Shown here: piece after piece, positions 34,742-44,158 of the stretch
Numbering within the stretch: the first letter of the stretch is position 1
Layout: the number at the start of each line of letters is the position of its first letter
Assembly: GCA_031415695.1 (NCBI GenBank)
Contig: JANOSH010000032.1
Location: 50,475 to 114,474, forward strand
Direction of reading: 5' to 3'
Source of the DNA: JANOSH01 sp031415695
Lineage (GTDB): Bacteria > Actinomycetota > Acidimicrobiia > Acidimicrobiales > Ilumatobacteraceae
Length of the DNA: 64,000 nt
The notes under the pieces: model-generated
Told to the model about the DNA's origin: nothing
Database searches by the model: none
The model's input: the letters and a program-made list of their open reading frames with translations, nothing else
Made by a program: the position numbers and the translations under genes

Positions 34742-35968
34742 ATGCGACTCACACTCGCCAGCCCGGCCGATCACCACCAGTTCGGTCTGCTCCCCTGGCA
34801 TCAACCGCTGGCGGAATGGACCATCGCGGGTCTCGTAGAAACGGGCGGATACCACCGCCATGTGGTGCGCTTTTTCGAATCAGGACAAGACACCTACGTT
34901 CTCAAAGAACTCCCAGAACGCCTGGCCCTACGCGAATATCGCCTCCTGCGCGAGTTGATCGACAAGAAGATCCCTGCTGCCTCACCCATAGGTGTCGTCG
35001 CCGATCGGGGCGAGGCGTTACACGACGATGCGATCCTCATCACCCGACACGTCGATTTCTCGCTCCCCTACCGCGTGCTGTTCGCCGGGCGCGGACTCAA
35101 GATTCCCTTCCTCGGTGAACGACTTTTAGATGCTTTGGTGGGCTTGCTGGTTCGGCTACATCTGGCGGGCTTTTACTGGGGTGACTGTTCATTGTCGAAC
35201 ACGCTCTTTCGTCGTGATGCGGGGGCATTGGTCGCGTTCGTCATCGACGTGGAAACTAGCGAACTCCACCCGAGGTTGTCCGATGGCCAACGCGAAACCG
35301 ACCTGACTATCGCAACCGAGAACGTGGCCGGAGGGCTCTTCGATCTCGCACAGTCGGGCCATCTGGCCGACGACATCGACCCGATCGAAACCTCGCTCGA
35401 TGTTCGGCGACGCTATACGGCGCTCTGGTCTGAACTCACCGAAGCCGAAGTGTTTCCTTCCGACGACGAGTACCGAGTCGATGAACGGTTGAACCGGTTA
35501 CATCGGTTGGGGTTCGATGTGTCAGAAATCGAACTGGCGTCGACCCCGGAGGGCACCAGAGTCCGCCTGACGCCTCGGGTGGTAGAATCCGGGTACTACG
35601 CCCCACAATTGGCCAGCCTTACCGGACTGGCCACCGGCGAGAACCAGGCCCGCCGGCTGCTCAACGAGATTCACACGTTCTCCGCCCGGCATGGAAAAAC
35701 ATCTGGGCGTCGGCTCTCCGAGGCCGTAGCCGCCACCCGTTGGCTCGACAATGTCTACGAGCCAACTATCGAGACCTTGGCTAACGATCTCGACGGCAAA
35801 CTTGAACCGGCCGAAGCATTTCATCAGCTTCTCGAGCATCGCTGGTTCATGTCGGAACAAGCCGGAGCCGATGTCGGCCACGATCAAGCGTTGAGGTCGT
35901 ATATTGCCGATGTGCTTTTAGCCGCACCGGACGAACGAATGATTCTTGAGACCGACGGTGCCGACTGA
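34742..35968 (+). CDS. DUF4032 protein with N-terminal LPS-kinase-like domain
   Basis: A 408-aa actinobacterial protein. The N-terminal half resembles lipopolysaccharide (WaaP/Kdo) kinases: TYVLKELPERLALREYRLLR supplies a Lys/Glu pair, LHLAGFYWGDCSLSNTLFRR corresponds to the catalytic loop, and FVIDVETSE to the metal-binding Asp. The second half is DUF4032, with VEKSGYYAPQLASLTGL-like and ENQARRLLNEIHTF segments. The catalytic loop reads GDCSLSN rather than HxDLxxxN, so activity is uncertain. Start at ATG 34742, 4 nt after the dehydrogenase stop; likely same transcript. Confidence 0.85.
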   Translation: MRLTLASPADHHQFGLLPWHQPLAEWTIAGLVETGGYHRHVVRFFESGQDTYVLKELPERLALREYRLLRELIDKKIPAASPIGVVADRGEALHDDAILITRHVDFSLPYRVLFAGRGLKIPFLGERLLDALVGLLVRLHLAGFYWGDCSLSNTLFRRDAGALVAFVIDVETSELHPRLSDGQRETDLTIATENVAGGLFDLAQSGHLADDIDPIETSLDVRRRYTALWSELTEAEVFPSDDEYRVDERLNRLHRLGFDVSEIELASTPEGTRVRLTPRVVESGYYAPQLASLTGLATGENQARRLLNEIHTFSARHGKTSGRRLSEAVAATRWLDNVYEPTIETLANDLDGKLEPAEAFHQLLEHRWFMSEQAGADVGHDQALRSYIADVLLAAPDERMILETDGAD

Positions 35969-36004
35969 GCGGTAGCTGTTCGAGCCAGCGACGCCGAAGG
36001 CGTC

Positions 36005-36625
36005 CTAGTTCTTGCGGCGGGCAGCAGCCGATTGGGCTCGGCGCGCTGCGCCTTCTGCCTGCTTGACTTGGCGCTCTTCTTTGCGGCGAACCCGAACGAT
36101 TTCGCGCAGTTCGAGTTCCTGTGCCGTTGGTACGACGACAGTGCGGGGCGACACGGCATCGACCGGTGGTAGCGCCACGAGTTCATGGCTCTTGAGCAAC
36201 TGCATGATCGCCTGGCTGGCCGGAGCCTGCCCGGCTACCGCTGAGGCAAGCATCAAGCGGGCACCCGCTACGCCGTGTCGCTCGACCAGACCTGGAAGTA
36301 CCTCGGCCAATTGATCGTACGAAGGAAGTTCGGCATTTTCACCAAGTTGCTCGACGCAGTCCGCCAAACACGGATCGGAGAGCAGCATCGCAACCTGCTC
36401 GAACTCGCCGCTGATCTTGCCGCGCACAGCAACCTCACGGACTGCCGATACCCGCACATCATCGTCGGGAGAATCAGCCAACTCGGTGATTGCATTGCGA
36501 TGCTCGTCGGGAAGTGCCGACATGAGTGCGGTCAGTTCAGCATCGGAAGTAGCGATGAGCGAGCGACTCAATAGCGAGATGCCGGTGAGTCGTACTTTGG
36601 TGGAATTCGTTTTGGCGGTATTCAC
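36005..36625 (-). CDS. Uncharacterised alpha-helical protein (HEAT-like), basic C-terminus
   Basis: A 206-aa soluble protein I do not recognise. Residues 30-160 are alpha-helical with repeats of the kind SPDDDVRVSAVREVAVRGKI, reminiscent of HEAT repeats. The C-terminal 45 residues are highly charged and Arg/Lys/Ala-rich (VRRKEERQVKQAEGAARR), perhaps a coiled coil or nucleic-acid-binding tail. Codon use is like its neighbours. It stands alone between the convergent DUF4032 gene and an SDR gene of the same strand 42 nt upstream. Confidence 0.6.
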   Translation of the reverse strand: MNTAKTNSTKVRLTGISLLSRSLIATSDAELTALMSALPDEHRNAITELADSPDDDVRVSAVREVAVRGKISGEFEQVAMLLSDPCLADCVEQLGENAELPSYDQLAEVLPGLVERHGVAGARLMLASAVAGQAPASQAIMQLLKSHELVALPPVDAVSPRTVVVPTAQELELREIVRVRRKEERQVKQAEGAARRAQSAAARRKN

Positions 36626-36667
36626 GGCTTACGACCCTAGTTCGTTCGACGCTGCTACGTTCGAACG

Positions 36668-37453
36668 TCAGCGCGCAAGATAGCCACCGTCGACTGCGAG
36701 GGCATGGCCTGTCGTATTCGACGACCCCTCACCGCACAGCCACAATGCAGCGCTAGCGATCTCGGAGGGCTGACCGAAACGGCCGAAAAGGCTCAGGCGA
36801 TTGGCCGTGTCCTCAGCGTCACGGCCGCGTCGGGCCATGGCCGTGCGCAACATCGGTGTGTCGATTGCACCGGGACAAATAGCGTTCACGCGAATACCGT
36901 GCTTGGCATAGTCGATTGCGCCGCTTCGAGTCATGCCGAGTACTCCATGTTTGCTGGTGGTGTAAGCGGGCTGATTGGGCTGGGGCCGGAACGAGTTAGT
37001 GGAGGCAATGTTGACAATTGCCCCACCCTGCCCATGCCCGAGCATCGCCCGTAACTCGTACTTCATCGACAGGAATACCGAGCGAACGTTAACGGCCATC
37101 ATCTTGTCGAAATCGTCGTCCTCGCACAGATGCAATGGCACAGTTTCGAACTCGATCGCGGCGGCGTTGACCGCACAGTCCAGTGAGCCGAACATATCGA
37201 CTGCTCGTCCCACCGCTGCCGCAACCGCCCGGCTGTCGGCAACGTCGGTCCGCACAAACTCGGCCACACCGCCGGCGTCACGAATGAGTAAAGCGGTCTC
37301 CTCGCCACCCTCGGCTGCGATGTCGGCAACCAGGACCTGGGCACCCTCGGCCGCGAAGGCAATTGCGATGGCACGCCCCATGCCTCCTGCTGCGCCTGTG
37401 ACGAAGGCGACCTTTCCATCGAATGAAGTCCCGCATGAATTCCCGGTAGCCAT
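36668..37453 (-). CDS. Short-chain dehydrogenase/reductase (classical SDR)
   Basis: A 261-aa classical SDR. It has the cofactor motif TGAAGGMGRAIA, DVAD and NAAAIEFETVP replacing the usual NNAG. The catalytic Ser lies in NIASTNSF and the YTTSK catalytic Tyr-Lys follows. GAIDTPMLRT and the end LAVDGGYLAR complete it. The start is ATG 37453, with an AGGAG site 5 nt upstream. Substrate unknown. It is divergent from another SDR with a 97-nt shared upstream region. Confidence 0.9.
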   Translation of the reverse strand: MATGNSCGTSFDGKVAFVTGAAGGMGRAIAIAFAAEGAQVLVADIAAEGGEETALLIRDAGGVAEFVRTDVADSRAVAAAVGRAVDMFGSLDCAVNAAAIEFETVPLHLCEDDDFDKMMAVNVRSVFLSMKYELRAMLGHGQGGAIVNIASTNSFRPQPNQPAYTTSKHGVLGMTRSGAIDYAKHGIRVNAICPGAIDTPMLRTAMARRGRDAEDTANRLSLFGRFGQPSEIASAALWLCGEGSSNTTGHALAVDGGYLAR

Positions 37454-37550
37454 GAGCGCTCCTGTCTGGGGTGATTCACGCATGTAACACGCAAGAGCAA
37501 CCCGCCAACGAGCCAGGCAACGCATTTGGACGGTATGTCAAGATTCGACC

Positions 37551-38297
37551 ATGAGATTCGCCGGAAAAACAGTACTGGTAACCGGAGCAGCCTCGGGGAT
37601 GGGCGCCGCCACGGCACGAGGCTTCGCCACCGACGGTGCAAACGTTCTCGTCGTCGACCGCAACGGCTCACTGGCGGCACAACTCGCCCGTGACATCGGC
37701 GCCGGCGAACCCTGGGTGGGCGATGTCAGCGACTCGCAGTTCTGTTCCTCGGCGGTGGCCGAAGCAGTTCGTCGCCACGGCCGTCTCGACATCGTGGTTA
37801 ACGCGGCAGGAATCATCGTGCGTGCATCCGGCGAGCAAACCAGCGACGACGATTGGCGCCGCATCATGAGCGTCAATGTCGACGGTACGTTTTTCATGTG
37901 TCGCGCTGCGATACGAGTCATGAAAGCAGCTGGCAACGGTGCCATCGTCAACTTCGGGTCCATTTGGGGCGACCTTGGCTCGTCGGGCGTCGCGGCGTAC
38001 TGCGCCAGCAAAGGCGCGGTGCACAACCTCACTCGGGCCCTAGCCATGGATCACTGCACCGACGGCATTCGGGTCAACGCCGTGTGCCCGGGAGAGGTGA
38101 ATACACCCATGCTGCAGTCGGAACGCAACGCTCCTGTCACCGCCGAGATGATGGCGGCCATCGCTGCGTCGGTACCCATGCAGCGTCTGGCCGACCCATC
38201 GGAGATCGCCAATGTGGTGATGTTCCTCGCATCGGACGACGCCAGCTACATGACCGGTGCGCTCGTTCCCGTCGACGCTGGCTATTCAGCCCGCTGA
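37551..38297 (+). CDS. Short-chain dehydrogenase/reductase (classical SDR)
   Basis: A 248-aa SDR with the cofactor motif TGAASGMGAATARGFA and LDIVVNAAGIIV. VNFGSIWGDLGSSG with the catalytic Ser and YCASKGAVHNLTRAL with Tyr/Lys follow, ending VPVDAGYSAR. It resembles the 3-oxoacyl-ACP reductase/glucose dehydrogenase subgroup; substrate not determined. Probably co-transcribed with the aldo/keto reductase that begins 14 nt downstream. Confidence 0.92.
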   Translation: MRFAGKTVLVTGAASGMGAATARGFATDGANVLVVDRNGSLAAQLARDIGAGEPWVGDVSDSQFCSSAVAEAVRRHGRLDIVVNAAGIIVRASGEQTSDDDWRRIMSVNVDGTFFMCRAAIRVMKAAGNGAIVNFGSIWGDLGSSGVAAYCASKGAVHNLTRALAMDHCTDGIRVNAVCPGEVNTPMLQSERNAPVTAEMMAAIAASVPMQRLADPSEIANVVMFLASDDASYMTGALVPVDAGYSAR

Positions 38298-38311
38298 GGT
38301 CATCAACTCCC

Positions 38312-39355
38312 ATGGATTATCGACACCTTGGTCGAACCGGTGTGCAATTGGCACCATTGGCGCTCGGCACCGACAACATTTTGAATCCCACACCCGAGGA
38401 CGAGTCAGTCCGAATGATCCTTACGGCACTCGATGCCGGTATTACCATGATCGACACGGCCAACAGCTACGGGCAAGGGGCGAGCGAACGCGTGATTGGC
38501 CAAACATTGGCCGATAACGGGCGACGCGACGAAGCCTTCATTGCCACAAAAGTTCACTACCCAATGGGCCCCGGCCCCAATGATCGAGGCAACTCGCGGC
38601 TGCACATCATGAAGGCGTGCGAGGACTCCTTACGCCGGTTGCAGACCGACCACATCGACCTCTACCAACTGCATCGTCCCGACTTCGCCACGCCCCTCGA
38701 CGAAACCCTCGGCGCTCTCACTGACCTCGTTCGTCAGGGCAAGGTTCGGTATGTCGGTTCGTCTACGTCACCTGCGTGGAGAATTGTCGAGGGTGTTCTG
38801 CTCGCCGAGATGAAAGGGCTCGTGAGATTCGCTTCCGAACAGCCGCCGTACAACCTGCTCGACCGACGAATTGAGAACGAAACCGTGCCGGCAGCGTTGG
38901 CGTATGGACTGTCGCTGTTTCCATGGTCACCATTGGCGATGGGCGTCCTGGCCGGACGCTATGCCAACGACAACATCCGCGTCGACGGATCCCGAGCTGC
39001 ACTTCGAGGCGGCATCTATGCCGAACGAGTCAGCCAGGCCGCAGTTGAAGCTGGAAACGCATTCGTCGAGGTCGCACGCCAAGCGGGCATGGATCCAGCG
39101 CATTTGGCCATCACCTGGGTGAAGGACCAACCCGGTGTCACGGCACCACTGATCGGGCCGCGCACCGTGGCCCAACTCGAACATCTACTACCTGTCCTAC
39201 ACATGTCGCTCGACGCCGATGTTGCAGCAGCCTGCGACGCAATTTGCCCTCCCGGCAGCGCCATTGCCGACTTTCACAACTCGGCGCCGTGGATGAAAAT
39301 GACCCTTCGCCCCCACCCGAACCGGGTTACGCAGGTACCAACGGCACCTCGGTGA
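38312..39355 (+). CDS. Aldo/keto reductase
   Basis: A 347-aa NADPH-dependent AKR with a TIM-barrel fold. The N-terminus is MDYRHLGRTGVQLAPLALGT. The tetrad is visible as Asp and Tyr in DTANSYGQG, Lys in IATKVHYP and His in YQLHRPD. The C-terminal cofactor loop contains LIGPRTVAQLEHLL. It resembles the YhdN/Kv-beta-like (AKR11/AKR12) group. The open frame extends far upstream through the SDR gene but the ATG at 38312 is the family start. Its 3' end overlaps the end of a decayed gene on the other strand by 29 nt. Confidence 0.9.
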   Translation: MDYRHLGRTGVQLAPLALGTDNILNPTPEDESVRMILTALDAGITMIDTANSYGQGASERVIGQTLADNGRRDEAFIATKVHYPMGPGPNDRGNSRLHIMKACEDSLRRLQTDHIDLYQLHRPDFATPLDETLGALTDLVRQGKVRYVGSSTSPAWRIVEGVLLAEMKGLVRFASEQPPYNLLDRRIENETVPAALAYGLSLFPWSPLAMGVLAGRYANDNIRVDGSRAALRGGIYAERVSQAAVEAGNAFVEVARQAGMDPAHLAITWVKDQPGVTAPLIGPRTVAQLEHLLPVLHMSLDADVAAACDAICPPGSAIADFHNSAPWMKMTLRPHPNRVTQVPTAPR

Positions 39356-41127
39356 TTCGAGAAGTCCCCGGCGACGAGACCGGTGAGTTCAACGCGAAGT
39401 ACCGCTCGAAGGCCGCAAGATCGTCGCCACCACCGGTACGAATAGTTCCAAGGGCGAATGCCGCAAAACCATCACCACCGTCGGCCAAGAAGTTGTTCAC
39501 CGTCACCCGATAGTTCGTAGCCGGATCAATGAGGATGCCGTTCAACGCGATCTTCGCGGGATCGATACGAGAACCGAACGGCTGGTTCGGGTCGTACTCG
39601 AAAGCAAAGCCTCGTGAGACCCCAAGCATGAGAACTGGACGGCTTCGTGTGGCGATCGCTTGTTATTCCAACGCCTGTTCAATTTGTGCCCCATTCATCG
39701 TAATGGTGACGAGCAGGTTGCCGAATGGTTGCACAGCGAACAGTTCGCCGAACGTAACCTGCCCGGGCAGTTCGCCACCGGCAACGCTTGACCGGTTGAT
39801 GTCGGACCGAACACCACCGGGGTTCATGAGCGATCTGGGCTCCGTTCGCAACGGTGGCATCAAGTTGGGAATCGGCAACGAGATTGCCGAGGCCCGACTC
39901 GGTGTCCCGGTTCGGCGAGCGCAACAAGTCGTCGGCCTGGGTGCGGATAATGCGGTTCGCTTTTGGTGCCGACGTCGCATTGAACTTGGCGATAAGCGCG
40001 GTCTGTGCCGCATTTCTTATCGCAGTGCGAGGAACCAAGTGGTTGGCCGACACCACACTTGCCCTGATCACGTCACCGGTGGAGCGAGACAGGGACAGGT
40101 TCGTTTCGGTGACCACGCGTCCGAACGACGAGGCCGAGGTGACCATGCGGGGCGCGCTCGACGGGTCGGGGATGTTACAGACGTAGGGCTGCCCCGGAGG
40201 CAGCACCGAGGGGCAACAATGTGTCGGCACCGGCTATTGTTCGAGCGGCGGTGCGAGTATCGAGCAGACGTTCGGCCAACGGAGCAAAAAGTCCGGCACG
40301 GACGTTCGGTGCATCGCTCCCCGTGTAGAATCCAAGCAGATCGACAATAAGGTGCGTGCTGGGCTGCGTGAACAGCGAAACGGTGCCGTCGGCGGCGACG
40401 GGGATGGTGGCTAGATTCGCCCTGGTTTGGCCGACATCGTCCAGGTTGATTGTCGAGGCCTGCGGCCGTGCTCCCCCGGGAAAGGCGATGACAAAACCGC
40501 TACCGTCCGCTGCCGTCGCGGTGATATTCACCGTGACAGCCGTTGCGTTGGCGGGAACACCGCCTACCCCAACAATGGGCAGCACCGTGGTGGACAGCGC
40601 TGCAGGCTTGGTTGCGGTGCGTCGCGTATCGAGCACTCGACTGGGCCGTAACGTTATGAACCGGCCGGAGGATGACGTCTGCGCCGGAGCGTAGTAGCCA
40701 GCTAGGTCGACGACGAAGTGGGTTCCAGCGTCGGTGAACAGGCTGACCATTCGGTCAGTACCGATGGCTACGGTGACCTGGTTCGCTCGGGTCTGGCCGA
40801 CCTTATCGACGTTGAGATGCGACGTTACCGGCCTCGTCGCGCCCTTGGCGAACGCCGTTATGTACCCTGCGCCAGCCGTGTTGACCGCAGTGAGATTCAG
40901 CACAGCAATTGCGGCGTCACCGGGAACGCCGACAACGGTGACGTCGACAGTTGTTCCCGGGCCGGGCCGCACGCCGTTTCGTGTATCGAGGAGCCGCGAA
41001 GGTGCTAGCGGAGTAAATGCGTGGGTTTCGAGAGAAACCAACGCCGATTCGCTCGACCAGGCGTACCCACACTTACCAGCAATGACATTGCCGCAAACGC
41101 GGCGAACACACGGACACTTCGGAACAT
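39327..41127 (-). pseudogene. Decayed secreted LDTR-repeat / 5'-nucleotidase C-terminal domain gene
   Basis: A broken gene in three frames. A good ribosome site (GGAGG) and ATG at 41127 begin a signal peptide (MFRSVRVFAAFAAMSLLVSV). The frame then changes near 41080, and 41041-40175 encodes two full and one partial ~125-aa LDTR repeats (RLLDTRNG, RVLDTRRT, RLLDTRTA). A junction near 40200 shifts frame into the metallophosphatase end and C-terminal domain of a 5'-nucleotidase: QPYVCNIPD, VTSASSFGRVVTETNL, ESGLGNLVADSQLDAT. The frame breaks again at about 39830 before MNPGGVRSD, and a TAA at 39663-39665 interrupts GAQIEQALE. VNNFLADGGDGFAAFALGT continues beyond. The metallophosphatase active-site half is missing, so the locus looks nonfunctional. 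Confidence 0.85.
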
Positions 41128-41247
41128 GACAGCCTCCAAGGAGTCAAACTCTGGATCGACCGTATCGCGCTCTGACGACCCCACCGAACGAGACGACAAC
41201 TGTTGTCTAATTGTTCATTGGCCGGACCACGGGTAAAGCTGGCCAAC

Positions 41248-41733
41248 ATGACCTATCGACGATCCGGTGACGGCTTCATGCGTTGTTCGGACGGCCACGT
41301 ACGTTGGGGGGTCTATGGCGCGGCAGGGGTGGTATTCGTCGTTGATGACAAGGCCGATGGACCAGTCGTCATGTTGCAAAAGCGGTCGGCCTTCGCGCAC
41401 GAGGGCGGCACATGGTCGTGCGCTGGCGGCGCGCTCGACGAAGGCGAGACGCCATACGACGGGGGGTTACGCGAGGCATCGGAGGAGGTTGGCAATGTCC
41501 CCGATAACCACCGGTTGCTGGGCGAATACATCTTCGCCCCCGCGTCTGACTGGATCTACACCACCGTCGTCATCGGGGTAAGCGAACGGTTCGGCTCGTC
41601 GATGAACTTCGAGACCGACGCGGTGGCCTGGGTCCCAATCGACCGCGTCGACGAACTATCCCTGCACGCCGGCTTCGCCGCGGCGTGGCCCCACTTACGA
41701 TCGATTGTCCAGACGGCATGTCCACAGCCGTAG
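41248..41733 (+). CDS. Nudix hydrolase
   Basis: A 161-aa Nudix protein that would hydrolyse a nucleoside diphosphate linked to another group. The Nudix box is intact: GALDEGETPYDGGLREASEE followed by VG fits G-x5-E-x7-REUxEExGU. The start is ATG 41248; an in-frame ATG at 41203 lies upstream but the ORF region before 41248 has no family similarity that I can see. The 3' end overlaps the EamA gene by 16 nt. The substrate cannot be told from sequence. Confidence 0.9.
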   Translation: MTYRRSGDGFMRCSDGHVRWGVYGAAGVVFVVDDKADGPVVMLQKRSAFAHEGGTWSCAGGALDEGETPYDGGLREASEEVGNVPDNHRLLGEYIFAPASDWIYTTVVIGVSERFGSSMNFETDAVAWVPIDRVDELSLHAGFAAAWPHLRSIVQTACPQP

Positions 41734-42638
41734 CGTCAGTTCCTGCCACGATGCAGGTTCGTCTCGCGTTGTTGGCCATGGTCACGTTTTTCGGTGGCAG
41801 CATGCCTGCCTACAAGATCGCTGGGCGCAGCTTTGGGCCGGCCACCGCAAACCTGGCTCGTTTCGTGATCGCCTCGGCGTTTCTGGCCTTCATTGCTCGC
41901 AAACGGTTCGGTTCAGCACGCGGGCACGCCAAGAAGCTAGTGCTTATCGGCATGTTCGGGATTGGCCTGATGGCTGTATGCCTCGGAGTCGGTGTCGATC
42001 GTGGATCGGCAACTATCGGGTCGGTGGTTATTGCGCTCGAACCCATCGGCGTGGCGTTAGCCGGCGCTGCCATCGTTGGCGATCGGCCATCGCGCCGGTC
42101 GGTCGTTGCGCTCGTCATTGGAGTAGTCGGGGCATTCATTGCCTCGGGCGTGTTCACCGAACGTTCCGTTGACACCCCGTATCTCGCTATCGTATTGCTA
42201 CTCGGCACCGTCGTCACGTTCTCCGTCTACACGGCTCTCGTTCGCCGGGAGGCGAAGGGTATCGACCCACTCGCTGTGGCGTCCCTCACACAGCTTGGTG
42301 CCTTGGCGTTTGTGATACCCGCGTGTTTGTTCGATCTGCTCGGCGACGGAATGATTCGCGCCAATGGGATCCGAGCCGATGCTGTTTGGAGCGTGGTTTT
42401 TCTCGGTGTCGGCTCCGCGCTCGGGTACCTGCTTCTCATAGCGGTGCTTGCAAACCAACCGTCGAGTCGAGTCGCAGTGTCGATGTTCCTCACCCCGATT
42501 ATCGGTGTCGTGTTGTCGTGGCTGGTGGTCGGCGAACACCTCAATGTGCGCGTCGGAGTCGGTGCGGCCTTGGTGTTGGTCGCAGTGTGGATAAGCGAAG
42601 GATCAAACGTCAGGCGGAAACGGGCGCTGAGCGAGTAA
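41718..42638 (+). CDS. EamA/DMT-superfamily transporter
   Basis: A 306-aa membrane protein with about ten helices in two EamA repeats (first from VRLALLAMVTFFGGSMPAYK, second from YLAIVLLLGTVVTFSVYTAL). Such proteins export or exchange metabolites and amino acids. The end SVAMFLTPIIGVVLSWLVVG-like block and GEHLNVRVGVGAALVLV are typical. Start ATG 41718 overlaps the Nudix gene. The 3' end overlaps the DNA ligase gene on the other strand by 36 nt. Confidence 0.9.
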   Translation: MSTAVASVPATMQVRLALLAMVTFFGGSMPAYKIAGRSFGPATANLARFVIASAFLAFIARKRFGSARGHAKKLVLIGMFGIGLMAVCLGVGVDRGSATIGSVVIALEPIGVALAGAAIVGDRPSRRSVVALVIGVVGAFIASGVFTERSVDTPYLAIVLLLGTVVTFSVYTALVRREAKGIDPLAVASLTQLGALAFVIPACLFDLLGDGMIRANGIRADAVWSVVFLGVGSALGYLLLIAVLANQPSSRVAVSMFLTPIIGVVLSWLVVGEHLNVRVGVGAALVLVAVWISEGSNVRRKRALSE

Positions 42639-44126
42639 CGCCTGTAACGCATCGATGGAGTCGGCCTCGTCGGCTCGCTTGTCCGGCCGGTACCGCTTGA
42701 CCCGGGCGAAACGTAACGCAACGCCGCCCGGGTAGCGAGTCGATCGTTGCACGCCATCTACAGCTATCTCGATGACGAGATCGGGGGTTACAAACACCGT
42801 GCCGGCCTTGTCGAGCGTGCATCGACGTTGCAGCTCGGCGGTTTGCCAGGTGAGCAGTTCGTCGGTGAGCCCTTTGAAGGTCTTACCAACCATGATCGGT
42901 GACCCGCCGTTCGGGTCCCGAGCGGCAAGGTGCAGGTTGCTGAGCCAGCCTCGGCGCCGACCATGGCCCCATTCCGCCCCGAGCACAATGAGGTCGAACG
43001 TAAACACGGGCTTCACCTTGCGCCATGAGGTGCCTCGTCGCCCTGCCTCGTACCGCGACGAAACGTCTTTGACCATCACGCCTTCATGACCTGCAGCGAG
43101 CGACGCGGCCGCAAATGCCTCGGCGGCAACGTGGTCGCTCGTCACCAAGGTTGGAACGCGATTGGGTCCCGCAACACGTTCCAATTCGGCGTGGCGTTCG
43201 AAGAGTGGCCGATCAATCAGGTCGACCCCGTCGATATGCAACATGTCGAAAAAGAACGGGCGCAACGACACAGCGCTTTCGGCATCCGACGCGAAGCTCG
43301 ATGCGGTGTCTTGAAACAGACGCGGTAGGTCGTTCTCGGTCAGTCCGATCAGTTCTCCGTCGAGAATCACCGATGTAACCGGCAACGCGAGCAACGTGGC
43401 GACGACGTCTGGGAACCGGTGCGTTACGTCGTTGAGATTGCGAGTGAACAGAACAACGTCATCGGCGTCTCGGTGCGCTTGTATACGAATGCCGTCAAGC
43501 TTCCATTCGACTGACACAACTCCCGTAACCGCGTCGGCGACAGTCAGCGCGGTGGAAGCGAGCATAGGCTGCACCCCAGTAAGCGGTCGTAGGCCGATTG
43601 CGTCGAGCGCTGACTTACCTGCGCTCATCGCTGCTGTTGCTGCCACCGCCAGCGATCCGCTCAGCATCGCCGCCCGACGCACTGCCCCCGCAGGCACACC
43701 TGCGGCTCTGGCGACAGCATCAGTGACGACACCATCGAGTGCGCCATGACGAAGTTCACCAGTGATAAGTTGTTGGAGAAACTCGGCCTCGACGGCAGTT
43801 GCGGCACCTAACAAGCCGGCAAGTAAACGCTGGCGCTCAGCCTGCGAACCTTGGCCACTCGTAGTCGACAGCGCCTCGAAACACGTGTCGACATCTGCCA
43901 ATGTCACCGTTGCCTCGGTAGCCGGTTGCACCGTTACTTGCTCAGCTGATGCCCACCCGACACCCAATCGTTGCTGACGGGTAACCCCGGTGAGGTAGAA
44001 CACGACCAGTGCAACGTCGGGGCCTTGAGCAGCCTTTATAACAGCACTCAGGATCTCGGTCTTTGCGGTTCGCGAGCGGGTGAGCGCCAGATCGCGAGAA
44101 GCGGCAACTATCTCGGCCAATAACAC
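42603..44126 (-). CDS. ligB: ATP-dependent DNA ligase (LigB type)
   Basis: A 507-aa ATP-dependent DNA ligase, the same length as mycobacterial LigB. It has an N-terminal all-helical DNA-binding domain. The adenylation domain has the nucleophile Lys209 in EWKLDGIRIQAHRD, then LDGELIG, FFFDMLHIDG and EGVMVKD. The OB domain holds WRKVKPVFTFDLIVLGAEWG and LRFARVKRYRPDK. It is a repair or backup ligase beside the NAD-dependent LigA. A frame runs to 44333, but the family start VLLAEIVAASRDL begins at a GTG at 44126. It is divergent from the Rieske gene with 32 nt between starts. Confidence 0.93.
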   Translation of the reverse strand: MLLAEIVAASRDLALTRSRTAKTEILSAVIKAAQGPDVALVVFYLTGVTRQQRLGVGWASAEQVTVQPATEATVTLADVDTCFEALSTTSGQGSQAERQRLLAGLLGAATAVEAEFLQQLITGELRHGALDGVVTDAVARAAGVPAGAVRRAAMLSGSLAVAATAAMSAGKSALDAIGLRPLTGVQPMLASTALTVADAVTGVVSVEWKLDGIRIQAHRDADDVVLFTRNLNDVTHRFPDVVATLLALPVTSVILDGELIGLTENDLPRLFQDTASSFASDAESAVSLRPFFFDMLHIDGVDLIDRPLFERHAELERVAGPNRVPTLVTSDHVAAEAFAAASLAAGHEGVMVKDVSSRYEAGRRGTSWRKVKPVFTFDLIVLGAEWGHGRRRGWLSNLHLAARDPNGGSPIMVGKTFKGLTDELLTWQTAELQRRCTLDKAGTVFVTPDLVIEIAVDGVQRSTRYPGGVALRFARVKRYRPDKRADEADSIDALQALLAQRPFPPDV

Positions 44127-44158
44127 AGGGCAGAACCTACCCGCGTACATTGACGACC

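Noticed and set aside
39327..41127. Three separate small genes instead of one pseudogene
   Set aside because: The fragments are consecutive parts of known domains in correct order, and only the first has a ribosome site and signal peptide.
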